Positions 8,197 to 15,729 of a DNA stretch of 18,355 nucleotides are shown piece by piece. Made by a program: the position numbers and the translations under genes. Position 1 is the stretch's first letter. Each line of letters begins with the position of its first letter. Location: the NCBI GenBank assembly GCA_002423545.1, contig DIWP01000003.1:1-18355 (forward strand), in the 5' to 3' direction. The stretch comes from Thermoleophilia bacterium UBA6103 (GTDB taxonomy: Bacteria > Actinomycetota > Thermoleophilia > UBA2241). The notes under the pieces were generated by a model that had not been told where the DNA came from, searched no databases, and saw only the letters and a list, made by a program, of their open reading frames with translations.

Positions 8197-10863
8197 TCAC
8201 TTCACGACGAGTTTCTTTGTGACCATCTTGCTCTGCACGTTGCCGGCCTCGTCGGTGGCGTAGACCTTCCAGATGTACGTGCCCTTCTTCAGGGTGCACG
8301 TGCGCCAGCTGTACTTCTGGACGCTGTTGGTCGCCTTCCAGCCGACACCCTTCAGCTGCTTCTTGAGCTTCTTGCCCTTGTAGATCTTGATCACGACCTT
8401 GGCCTTCGCCGTCCGGTCGTCGACGCGGAAGCGGAAGACGGCCTTCTTCTTGCGCTTCACGGTGAGCTTCCTGGTCGCCCTGGTCAACGGACCCGTCTTG
8501 TCGATGCGCACCGTGGCCGTCTGGGCGACCTCCGTGTTGCCGGCATTGTCGACCGAGCGGTAGCTCAGCAGGTTCTCACCTTCGCCCGTGATCGTGATCG
8601 GCCCGGCATATGCCGTCCAGGCGCCGGCGCCAAGCTTGTACTCGGTGCGCTGCACGCCACTCCTGTCATCGCTGGCCTGCAGCGTGAGCGTGACGTTGTG
8701 GTTCACCCAGCCGGTCGTCGTCAGGTTGAGCAGTCTGGTGGTGGGCAACGTGGTCTCGATCCTGATGGTGGCCGACTTGGCCGATTCGAGGTTGCCGGCA
8801 TTGTCTTTGGAGCGGTAGAGGAGGGTGTGCTGGCCGGTGCCCGAGACGGTCACGCCGGTGCCGTGCTGGTAGGGTGCCCCGTCGAGGCTGTACTCGGTGT
8901 AGGCCACGCCCGAGCCGCCGGCATCGCTGGCGCTCAGGCCCACGCCGACGCTGTGATTCACCCAGCCGGATGGGATGCCGGTGGCGCTGGTCGTGGGTGC
9001 GGTGGTGTCGGACGGGACGGGGTTCAGCGCCTTCGCGACGTTGAGCCGGCCGCCGGTGACGCACTTGCCGCTCATTGCGGAGACCGGATCCACATTCGCG
9101 AGGATCCTCTGGACGCGTTGCGCCACGGTCTCTGAGGGGAAGCGCGCCGCGCAGAGGGCGACCGCCCCGGCGACGTGCGGCGTGGCCATGGATGTGCCGG
9201 GCCAGCTTTCGTAGGAGTCGCCCGCAACCAGGTCGCCGAAACCGACGTCGTCGATGTAGTAGCCGTCGTCGGTGATCATGAAGTCGGTGACCAGTCGCAG
9301 CCGTGCCTTGAAGTTGGCCACTCTCATGCTGGCCGGGATGTCCCAGTGGAACTGATACCAGTCCCCTCCGGAATCGCCGGTCAGCGAGCCCACGTTCGTC
9401 CATGTGGAGCCGCCGTCGTTGGAGAAGTCGACATCGAGGTAGTCGTAGCCATATTCGGCGGCGCCGTTGACGGAGAAGCCGAACGCATCGGGTCCCGGCA
9501 GAGCGCTCAGGTCGATCGACCGAGTGACGATCGCGGTGTCCTGGTTGTCGACGTAGTCGCCACCGGGGCTGTCGGACCACGAGTGGGTGGGGCTCTGCGA
9601 CCGTTCCGTCGTGATCGCCCATGGTGACTGGGCCGTCCAGGCAGCGCTCCCGGCCTCCATGGTGTCGTAGAAAGGCCCACCGGGCAGCATGGTGAAGCTG
9701 TCTCCTGGGACCGTGCTCAGGATGTCCACGCCGGGTGCGGCCAGGTCGACGCTGGTGGCGCCCCAGTTCGAGAAGCCGGCTTTGGCGTCGTTCTGGTCTG
9801 TCGCCGCCACGGAGACGATGTTGGCGCAGTCGTAAGACGACGGGTAGTGCGGCGTCGCGTCGTTGTTGACGCCGTCGTTGCCGGCCGCCGCGCAGAAGAC
9901 GATGCCGGCGTCGCCGGCGGCGTTGATGGCGTTGCGCAGCGAGGTGTTGTAGCCGGCGCCGCCCCAGGAAGCGTTGATGGCCACCACGTTGACGCCGTGG
10001 TTCTTCTGCCAGATCACGTAGTTGATGCACTCGATAGCGTCCGAGTCATAGCCGGAGCCACCGGCGTCCAGGAACTTGAGCGCCATGACGCGTGCCGTCC
10101 AGCAGACGCCGGCCACGCCCTTGCTGTTGTTGCCTACGCCGGCGGCGGTGCCCGAGGTGTGCGTGCCGTGTCCGTGGTCGTCGTAGGGGTCGCTGTCGCC
10201 GTTGGCCGGATCGATGCCGTAGACGTCGTCAACGTATCCGTTGCCGTCGTCGTCTGTGGCGTTGCCCGGGATCTCGCCCGGGTTCTGCCACATGTTGGCG
10301 GCCAGGTCCTGATGGTCGTAGGCCACGCCGGTGTCGATGTCGGCGATGACGATCGACGAGGAGCCGGTAGACAAGTCCCAGGCGCTTGGGGCGCCGATCT
10401 TCGCCATGCCCCAGAGCTCGCTCCAGCGAGGGTCGTTCGGGATGGCCTCGGCGTGAACCACGAAGTCAGGCTCGGCGTACGCCACGGCAGGATCGGCCGA
10501 GAGCTGCTTCACCAGCTCGTCGGTCGTCTGGGTCGTCGACTGCACGACGACCAGCCTGGAGCCGTCTTTGGCCCAGCAGCGCGAGATCTCGCGAGCGACG
10601 CGGCCACCGACCCGGGAAGCGATCGATCTGGCGGTCGTGAGCGAGACGCCGGGCCGGAACTGTACCAGCGCGCGGTGCGGCGCGAATTCGGCACCACCGA
10701 CACCGGTGGCAGTGACGGCGCGGAGATCCGTGAGCGGCTGGGTGACGCCTGGCGACAGCTCCTTCTCACCCGGCCTCTGGCCCGCGGCCGCCAACGCAGG
10801 AAGGCAGAGCAGGATGCCTAGCAGCAGCATCATGAACGATGTCGAAAGCGTTCGCTTGAGCAT
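8197..10863 (-). CDS. Secreted S8 (subtilisin-like) serine protease with inserted beta domain and Ig-like repeats
   Basis: 888 residues. A Sec signal peptide (1 to about 27, LPALAAA) is followed by an I9-like prodomain (about 60-140). The catalytic domain has Asp177 (DIDTGV), His232 (HGHGTH), oxyanion Asn329 (AAAGND) and Ser558 (GTSMATPHVAG). Residues ~390-548, between APGVDILSTVPG and the serine motif, are an inserted region rich in aromatic and Asp/Gly residues (YLDVDFSNDGGSTWTNVGS, GYYIDDVGFG) that resembles a MAM/jelly-roll domain. Two OmpL47-like Ig-type repeats follow (~622-703 and 705-789), each with GWVNH near the start and YRS-DNAGN near the end. The last ~90 residues are a Lys/Arg-rich beta domain. 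ATG 10863 has GAGGGGGG upstream. It is probably an extracellular protease held near the cell surface; the substrate is unknown. It is preceded by its own promoter and followed by a palindromic terminator. Confidence 0.95.
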   Translation of the reverse strand: MLKRTLSTSFMMLLLGILLCLPALAAAGQRPGEKELSPGVTQPLTDLRAVTATGVGGAEFAPHRALVQFRPGVSLTTARSIASRVGGRVAREISRCWAKDGSRLVVVQSTTQTTDELVKQLSADPAVAYAEPDFVVHAEAIPNDPRWSELWGMAKIGAPSAWDLSTGSSSIVIADIDTGVAYDHQDLAANMWQNPGEIPGNATDDDGNGYVDDVYGIDPANGDSDPYDDHGHGTHTSGTAAGVGNNSKGVAGVCWTARVMALKFLDAGGSGYDSDAIECINYVIWQKNHGVNVVAINASWGGAGYNTSLRNAINAAGDAGIVFCAAAGNDGVNNDATPHYPSSYDCANIVSVAATDQNDAKAGFSNWGATSVDLAAPGVDILSTVPGDSFTMLPGGPFYDTMEAGSAAWTAQSPWAITTERSQSPTHSWSDSPGGDYVDNQDTAIVTRSIDLSALPGPDAFGFSVNGAAEYGYDYLDVDFSNDGGSTWTNVGSLTGDSGGDWYQFHWDIPASMRVANFKARLRLVTDFMITDDGYYIDDVGFGDLVAGDSYESWPGTSMATPHVAGAVALCAARFPSETVAQRVQRILANVDPVSAMSGKCVTGGRLNVAKALNPVPSDTTAPTTSATGIPSGWVNHSVGVGLSASDAGGSGVAYTEYSLDGAPYQHGTGVTVSGTGQHTLLYRSKDNAGNLESAKSATIRIETTLPTTRLLNLTTTGWVNHNVTLTLQASDDRSGVQRTEYKLGAGAWTAYAGPITITGEGENLLSYRSVDNAGNTEVAQTATVRIDKTGPLTRATRKLTVKRKKKAVFRFRVDDRTAKAKVVIKIYKGKKLKKQLKGVGWKATNSVQKYSWRTCTLKKGTYIWKVYATDEAGNVQSKMVTKKLVVK

Positions 10864-10980
10864 GGTGACCCCCCTCGGTCGACTCGTAGCGACTACTGGT
10901 CTCGCGGTGCGGGTGGAGGCCCGCCGTCCATCTCCCTGCGTGCTCGGTCGGCATCCGGCGCCGCGTTATGTCGCGCCCTG

Positions 10981-11008
10981 ATAGTACGCTCACATGCTCG
11001 CTCGTCAA
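10981..11008 (-). promoter_or_regulatory. Sigma-70-like promoter of the S8 protease gene
   Basis: Minus strand: TTGACG (11008-11003), a 16-nt spacer, and TACTAT (10986-10981). The -35 matches five of six consensus bases and the -10 four of six. It lies in the 212-nt gap after the alpha/beta hydrolase gene and would give a leader of about 110 nt. No recognisable riboswitch was seen in that leader. Confidence 0.6.
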
Positions 11009-11075
11009 GACGTCCTTACGAGATCGCAAGAGCTCGCCGCTCGGGCCGCGGTCGCGCACACGTGGCCGCGGTGCG

Positions 11076-12182
11076 TCAGGTGACGCGCCCCCGCGCCAGC
11101 TCGGCGGCGCGGTCGACGGCGTCGATCACGGCGCCGGGGTCGGCGAAGAAGGGCATGTGCCCGCTGCCGTCGATCTCACGCAGCTCGGAGTGGGGGAGGA
11201 GACGATGCAGCGAGAGGCTCTCGTTGGGGCTGATGTGGCGATCGCAGCCGGCGGCGACGATGACGAACGGCGTCTCGACGCCGGGATAGCCGGCATAGAA
11301 CCGCCGCATGTCGGCGTCGCAGTCGCGGGCGTCGGCGGCGCCGGCGAAGAAGGCCTGTGGGCGGATGGCGGCCCTGACCGCCGCCCGCACGTACGCGGCC
11401 GGCACCTGTTGCGGCCGGATCGCCTGGCGCAGGATCCGCGGTCCCACCAGCAGGCCGAGCGGCGTGACAAGCGTGCGCACGAGCAGCGGACCGACGAACG
11501 GGATGTCGGCGAGCCGCGAGAAGCCGCCGATCGGTCCGTCGAACGGGAGCGTGTGACCGCTCAGCGTGACCGCCGCGCCGGGCTCGCCGGGGTACTCGAC
11601 GGCGTAGGCCATGACGAGAGCAGCGCCAAGAGAGTGGCCGACGAGGACCGGGCGCTCGACGTCGAGCCGGCGTAGCGCGCCGCGCAGCAGGCGGGCCTGG
11701 ACGCGCGGTGCTCCGCCATGCTCCGGCGCCGGGTCACTGAAGCCGTAGCCCGGACGGTCGAGGACCAGGACGCGGTAGCGCTTGGCCAGGCGATCGGCGA
11801 TCGAGAACGTGAACTCCGCGGCCGAACCCTTCATGCCGTGGATGAGGACGACGGTCTGCGGTCTGCTCGCCGAAGCGTCGTCTGTGTACACGTCCCGATC
11901 CGACGCACCGAGGTCGACGACGTGCAGCCGCACGCCCTCGACCTCCACGAAGCGGCCGCGCGGCTGGTGTCGCCGATCGGTCAGGCGTGTGAACGCGGTC
12001 GTGAAGGCGCCGCCGGCGCCGAGCACGGCGCCGGCGGCGCACAGGACCCGCTGCAGCTTCCGCGCGATCCGCACGAGTCGGGATCGGGACGGTGTATCGC
12101 CGACGGCGACCGCACCGCCACTCCTCTGCCGCTTCCGCGGGGTGACTCTACCGTCCCTCTGCCCGTTCCGGCGGCCCGTCAT
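11076..12182 (-). CDS. Alpha/beta fold hydrolase with N-terminal membrane segment
   Basis: 368 residues. Catalytic features are the oxyanion motif VVLIHGMKG (His115-Gly116), nucleophile Ser184 in GHSLGAA, likely acid Asp314 in GCDRHIS, and His342 in GSGHMPFF. This is the layout of the epoxide hydrolase/haloalkane dehalogenase/esterase superfamily, with an elbow Ser typical of esterases or lipases. A basic N-terminus (1-45) precedes one hydrophobic segment (~46-62), so it is likely membrane-anchored. Substrate cannot be predicted. ATG 12182 has no Shine-Dalgarno sequence; TACGCT ends 7 nt before it, so a leaderless transcript is possible. Alternatively it is read through from the Pat-like gene, which ends 51 nt upstream. 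A start at GTG of residue 37 is also possible but has no ribosome binding site either. Confidence 0.88.
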   Translation of the reverse strand: MTGRRNGQRDGRVTPRKRQRSGGAVAVGDTPSRSRLVRIARKLQRVLCAAGAVLGAGGAFTTAFTRLTDRRHQPRGRFVEVEGVRLHVVDLGASDRDVYTDDASASRPQTVVLIHGMKGSAAEFTFSIADRLAKRYRVLVLDRPGYGFSDPAPEHGGAPRVQARLLRGALRRLDVERPVLVGHSLGAALVMAYAVEYPGEPGAAVTLSGHTLPFDGPIGGFSRLADIPFVGPLLVRTLVTPLGLLVGPRILRQAIRPQQVPAAYVRAAVRAAIRPQAFFAGAADARDCDADMRRFYAGYPGVETPFVIVAAGCDRHISPNESLSLHRLLPHSELREIDGSGHMPFFADPGAVIDAVDRAAELARGRVT

Positions 12183-12233
12183 GCGCGCAAGCGTATCAGC
12201 CGCGCACCCGTGCCCCGTGGCCGCTCGCGGGCC

Positions 12234-14918
12234 TCAGAGCCGCAGCACCAGCTTGCGGACATCGCGGTCCTGGCCGGGCAGCACCTCGAAGCCGAGCGAC
12301 TCGGCGAACTGGATCATCGGCGCGTTGGCGGCCAGCACGTCGCCGGTGATCTCGCGGACGCGCATGTCTCTGGCGGCCGTGATGAGGGCGTCCATGAGCA
12401 TGTGACCAAGCCCCTTGCGCTGGAACTCGTCGCGGACCAGGATGCCGAACTCGCCCTCTTCGGCGTTGCCCGTCTCGATGGTCAGTCGTGACACGCCGAG
12501 CATGCGGCTGGGCCGCTTGCCCTTGCCCTGCTCGATGGCGACGATGGCGATCTCGCGGTCGTAGTCGATGTGGCAGTAGCGCACCAGCATCGCCTTGGTG
12601 ACCTCTTTCACCGGCCCGAAGAAGCGGAACTCGATGGTCCGCTCCGAGAGCGATTCGATCATCTCGGTCCACAGCGGCTCGTCCTCGGGGCGGATGGCGC
12701 GCAGCACGACCTTCTTGCCGTCGATGACCTGCTCCCACTGGTACTTGCTGGGGTACATCGAGATGATCAGATGGGCGCCGGGCAACATGATCTTGCGCAC
12801 GTCCCGGGGCTCGATGACCACTCGCGCGTCGAGGCCGCTGATGCCGTCCTCGCGCGCCTGCAGCGGGTTGATGTCCATCTCGAGGATCTCGGGGAAGTCG
12901 ACGAGCAGGTAGCTCATCTTCACCAGCGCCTGCTCGAGCGCCATCATGTCGGCGGCCGGGCGGCCGCGGTAGCCCTCCAGCAGCCTGGAGACACGCGTGG
13001 TGTCGATCATGGTCCGGGCCAGGGCCGCGTTGAGCGGCGGGAAATCGACGGCGACGTCGCGGTACAGCTCCACGCCGGTGCCGCCCATGCCGAACATGAG
13101 CGCCGGGCCGAAGGTGTCGTCGCGCCGGGCGCCCACGATGACCTCGATGCCGCCGCGGCTCATCTCCTGCACGGTCACGCCCTGCAGCTCGGCGTCGGGC
13201 CTGGCCGCCTTGACGCGATCGATGATCTTGGTGAACTGGTTGGCCGCCTCGGGCGCCGACCGGACGTTGAGGGCGATGCCACCGACGTCGCTCTTGTGCG
13301 TGATGTCGTGGCTGTGGATCTTGATGGCGACCGGGAAGCCGATCTGCTCGGCCATCCGGGCGCACTCCTCGGCGGAGCCGGCGACCACGGTCTTGACCAC
13401 GGGGATGCCGTACGCCTCGAGCACGTCCTTGGCCTCGACCTCGCTGAGGATGCTGCGGCCGGAGCGGGCCACGTCGAGGAAGATGCGCTTCACCTTGTCT
13501 CTGTCGGCCGTGTAGTCGGGCAGGATGTCGGCCGGGGTCTCGTAGAGGCTCTCGAGGTTCTTCGTGTACTGGTACATGTAGAGGAACGCCTTGACGGCGT
13601 CTTCCGGCGTGTCGAAAGTGGGGACGTGGGCGCTGCGGAAGCGCGTGATGCCGTCGTGCACCTTGATCTCGCCCATGAAGCTGGTGAGCAGTGGCTTGTT
13701 CGGGTGCTCGCGCGACACGGTGACGAGCGCCTCGGCGGTCTCTGTCGGGTAGCTCATGGCCTGCGGCGTGAGGATGGCCATGACGCCGTCGATGTTGGGG
13801 TCCTGGATGAGGGTCTCGGTGGCCTTGGCGTAACGGTCGGCGTCGGCGTCGCCGCCCACGTCGACGGGGTTGCCGGTGGCGGCGAAGCCGGGCAGCGCCT
13901 CCTTGAGCTTCTCGGTGGTCTCCGGCGCCAGCTCGGCGAGCTGTCCGTTGAGCGACAGCAGGCGGTCGGCAGCCATGACGCCGGGGCCGCCGGCGTTGGT
14001 GACGATGGCCAGGCGCGGGCCGCGCGGGCTGATCTGCCGGCTGAGCGTCTCGGAGCAGTCGAACAGGTCCTCGATCTCCTCGACGCGCACGATGCCGGCG
14101 CGGCGGAAAGCAGCGCTGTAGAGCTGGTCGTCGCCGGCGATGGCGCCGGTGTGGCTGGCGGCCGCCAGGGCGGAGCGGGCGGTGCGGCCGCTCTTGACCA
14201 CGATGATCGGCTTGGTCTTGGCGAAGTGGCGGGCGGCGCTCATGAACTTGCGCGCGTCGGTGATGGCCTCGATGTACATGATGATCGAACTGGTGCGCCG
14301 GTCGGCGCCGTAGTAGTCGATGAGGTCGCCGAAGTCGACGTCGGCCATGGAACCGACGCTGACGAAGGCGGAGAAGCCGACCTTGTTGGCGGTCGCCCAG
14401 TCGAGGATAGCCGTGCCCAGGGCGCCGCTCTGGCTGAAGAAGGCGACGCGGCCCGGCTCGGGCATCACGTGGGCGAAGGTGACGTTCAGGTTGAGGCCGG
14501 GCCGGATGTAGCCGAGGCAGTTGGGGCCGATGATGCGCAGACCGTACGAGCCGGCGGTGCTGACCACCAGGTCCTCGAGCTTCTGCCCCTCCTTGCCGGT
14601 CTCCTTGAAGCCGGCCGAGACGATCACGGCGCCGGCGACGCCGGCCTCGCCGCACTCCCGCACCACGCCGGGCACGTGCTGCGCCGGCACGGCGATCACT
14701 GCCAGGTCGACCTTGCGCGGCACCTGGCCGATCGATGCGTACGCCTGGATGCCCTGCACCGACGGCGCCTTGGGGTTCACGGGGAAGACGATGCCGTCGT
14801 ATTCGGCGCCGATGAGGTTGCGCAGCAGGATGTAGCCCACCGAGCCCTTCTTGTTGGACGCGCCGATGACGGCGATGCTGCGCGGGTCGAAGAGCCTGTC
14901 CAGGTTGCGCGTGCTCAT
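12234..14918 (-). CDS. Pat-like fusion: ADP-forming acyl-CoA synthetase plus GNAT acetyltransferase
   Basis: 894 residues. An NDP-forming acetyl-CoA synthetase begins with a CoA-binding Rossmann domain (PRSIAVIGASNKKGSVG, ~12-28). It continues with succinyl-CoA-ligase-like domains containing the active-site histidine His256 (AASHTGAIAGDD) and an ATP-grasp domain (~490-705: GFPVAIKIHSHDITHKSDVGG, EMDINPL). A GNAT domain follows (~735-894) with the acetyl-CoA loop RDEFQRKGLG (829-838) and ANAPMIQFAESLGF (864-877). The order matches Salmonella/E. coli Pat (PatZ), a protein-lysine acetyltransferase that inactivates Acs. In those proteins, as I recall, the synthetase histidine is lost; here it is kept. 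ATG 14918 has AAGGCGG 7 nt upstream. The acs gene is 2.4 kb away. Acs acetylation, ADP-forming acetate production, or both, are plausible functions. Confidence 0.92.
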   Translation of the reverse strand: MSTRNLDRLFDPRSIAVIGASNKKGSVGYILLRNLIGAEYDGIVFPVNPKAPSVQGIQAYASIGQVPRKVDLAVIAVPAQHVPGVVRECGEAGVAGAVIVSAGFKETGKEGQKLEDLVVSTAGSYGLRIIGPNCLGYIRPGLNLNVTFAHVMPEPGRVAFFSQSGALGTAILDWATANKVGFSAFVSVGSMADVDFGDLIDYYGADRRTSSIIMYIEAITDARKFMSAARHFAKTKPIIVVKSGRTARSALAAASHTGAIAGDDQLYSAAFRRAGIVRVEEIEDLFDCSETLSRQISPRGPRLAIVTNAGGPGVMAADRLLSLNGQLAELAPETTEKLKEALPGFAATGNPVDVGGDADADRYAKATETLIQDPNIDGVMAILTPQAMSYPTETAEALVTVSREHPNKPLLTSFMGEIKVHDGITRFRSAHVPTFDTPEDAVKAFLYMYQYTKNLESLYETPADILPDYTADRDKVKRIFLDVARSGRSILSEVEAKDVLEAYGIPVVKTVVAGSAEECARMAEQIGFPVAIKIHSHDITHKSDVGGIALNVRSAPEAANQFTKIIDRVKAARPDAELQGVTVQEMSRGGIEVIVGARRDDTFGPALMFGMGGTGVELYRDVAVDFPPLNAALARTMIDTTRVSRLLEGYRGRPAADMMALEQALVKMSYLLVDFPEILEMDINPLQAREDGISGLDARVVIEPRDVRKIMLPGAHLIISMYPSKYQWEQVIDGKKVVLRAIRPEDEPLWTEMIESLSERTIEFRFFGPVKEVTKAMLVRYCHIDYDREIAIVAIEQGKGKRPSRMLGVSRLTIETGNAEEGEFGILVRDEFQRKGLGHMLMDALITAARDMRVREITGDVLAANAPMIQFAESLGFEVLPGQDRDVRKLVLRL

Positions 14919-15007
14919 GCTGCTACCGCCTTGTCTTGCGGGACGTTACCTGTGGCAGCGAGGCGGGGGTACGCGACGGCCACCTTCTCCGGTGGGCGAG
15001 GTGACGG

Positions 15008-15025
15008 CGCGACAGAAGCGTCGCG
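15008..15025 (-). other. Small hairpin in the leader of the Pat-like gene
   Basis: Six-bp inverted repeat (15008-15013 with 15020-15025) around a 6-nt loop, within the 293-nt gap upstream of the Pat-like gene. It is about 90 nt before the start codon and probably within the transcript; no function is assigned. Confidence 0.4.
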
Positions 15026-15050
15026 GACCGGCTGACGCGGCGCCGAAGGT

Positions 15051-15070
15051 GTGCCGCATGCGTGCGGCAC
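15051..15070 (-). other. Perfect 8-bp inverted repeat upstream of the Pat-like gene
   Basis: GTGCCGCA (15051-15058) and TGCGGCAC (15063-15070) flank a 4-nt loop. It lies just downstream of a TATACT box, so it would fall about 25-45 nt into the leader RNA. It could be an operator, a leader hairpin, or a weak terminator for the SRPBCC gene that ends at 15212. Confidence 0.5.
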
Positions 15071-15102
15071 GGGGCGCACCGACGGCTCACCTTGCCCGTG
15101 TG

Positions 15103-15108
15103 AGTATA
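15103..15108 (-). promoter_or_regulatory. Probable -10 box for the Pat-like gene
   Basis: TATACT on the minus strand matches five of six consensus -10 bases. The -35 position is poor (CAGGGC with a 17-nt spacer). It would start a leader of about 180 nt containing two hairpins. Confidence 0.45.
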
Positions 15109-15211
15109 CGCCATGGAGTATGAGCGCCCTGTGAGTCGCTCGTGCGCCGTGGCGGGCAGCCGGCCGGTGCGTTGTCCACGCGGGCCTGTCGGCGGAGAGG
15201 GACGACGATCG

Positions 15212-15562
15212 TCAGTGCGGCGCCTGTCCGGGTGGCTCCGGTCCGGGCGACGCCGGCCCGGGCTCGCACTGCGCCGCCCAGCGGAACTCCTCCAGCTCCC
15301 GTGCCACATGCTCAAGGATGGCGACCCCGGCGGCTTCGTCGCCCGGATACTCGACCCTGACGGTGACACGTGTGCGGCCATCGTCGAGCTGGTGGAAGCT
15401 CACGTGTGCCTCGTGCTCGATCTCGTCGCTGAGCGACCACTCCTGCTCCGGTGAGGTCACCTTGTGCTCACCGATGGTGGTGCGCAGGGTGAACCGCGTC
15501 CACTCCCGGTCGGCCTCGGCGATCGGGATGTCGACCACGACCGAACGCTCGACGCTGTGCAT
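15212..15562 (-). CDS. Small SRPBCC (START-like) superfamily protein
   Basis: 116 residues. The N-terminal strand (HSVERSVVVDIPIAEAD, ~2-18), the tract HEAHVSFHQLDDGRTRVTVRVEYPGD (~49-75, written here in outline) and the closing helix (ILEHVARELEEFRWAA) fit a polyketide-cyclase/dehydrase-like SRPBCC fold that binds a small hydrophobic ligand. It is shorter than the usual 140-150 residues, with little sequence between the first strand and the later sheet, so the pocket may be reduced. The tail (about 98-116) is Pro/Gly-rich and probably disordered. ATG 15562 has GGGAGG 4 nt upstream. It is divergent from the lipoprotein hydrolase gene, with 167 nt between them. Ligand and pathway are unknown. 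Confidence 0.75.
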   Translation of the reverse strand: MHSVERSVVVDIPIAEADREWTRFTLRTTIGEHKVTSPEQEWSLSDEIEHEAHVSFHQLDDGRTRVTVRVEYPGDEAAGVAILEHVARELEEFRWAAQCEPGPASPGPEPPGQAPH

Positions 15563-15616
15563 GCGGCCTCCCTTGACGGGTGTGCCCTACGGAAGCTCTG
15601 CCCGGCACGGTCGGAG

Positions 15617-15686
15617 GCGAAACGCGGGCGGCGATGGCGCCTCCCCTGCTGGTCGCCGGAACGCGAAACGCTGTCGGCGACGGCGC
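15617..15686. repeat. Imperfect 24-bp direct repeat in a divergent intergenic region
   Basis: 15617-15640 and 15663-15686 match at 21 of 24 positions, both opening with GCGAAACGC and ending with CGGCGA-(T/C)-GGCGC. Starts are 46 bp apart. Being between divergent genes, they might be paired regulator sites. Confidence 0.55.
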
Positions 15687-15696
15687 GCACCTGTGG

Positions 15697-15702
15697 CATG
15701 AT
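15697..15702 (+). promoter_or_regulatory. Weak candidate -10 box for the lipoprotein hydrolase gene
   Basis: CATGAT matches four of six consensus -10 bases and sits about 27 nt before the ATG at 15730; no good -35 is present at the right distance. Tentative. Confidence 0.25.
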
Positions 15703-15729
15703 CGACGGCGTGAGCCGGGAAGGGGGATC

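Noticed and set aside
10864..10974. Riboswitch in the protease leader
   Set aside because: I compared it with the cyclic di-GMP riboswitch because of GCACGCAGGG and GGACGGCGGGCC, but the conserved core and stems do not match.
10766..11059. Small minus-strand frame (97 codons) covering the protease promoter
   Set aside because: It overlaps the start of the protease gene and the TTGACG/TACTAT promoter and has no recognisable product.
12196..14655. Second long minus-strand frame (819 codons) overlapping the Pat-like gene
   Set aside because: Arg/Pro/His-rich product in an alternative frame with no motifs; shadow of the real gene.
12570..15035. Plus-strand open frame of 821 codons opposite the Pat-like gene
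   Set aside because: It is antisense to a gene with clear domains. Its product is a low-complexity mix of Asp, Val, Gly, Leu, Ala and His, as expected from the reverse of high-GC codons.
14923..15381. Minus-strand open frame of 152 codons in the gap upstream of the Pat-like gene
   Set aside because: Overlaps the SRPBCC gene in another frame; Arg/Pro/Ser-rich, no motifs.
15580..15729. Upstream start for the lipoprotein hydrolase
   Set aside because: The extra 50 residues would bury the signal peptide; ATG 15730 has GGGAAGGGGG in front and is followed directly by the export signal.
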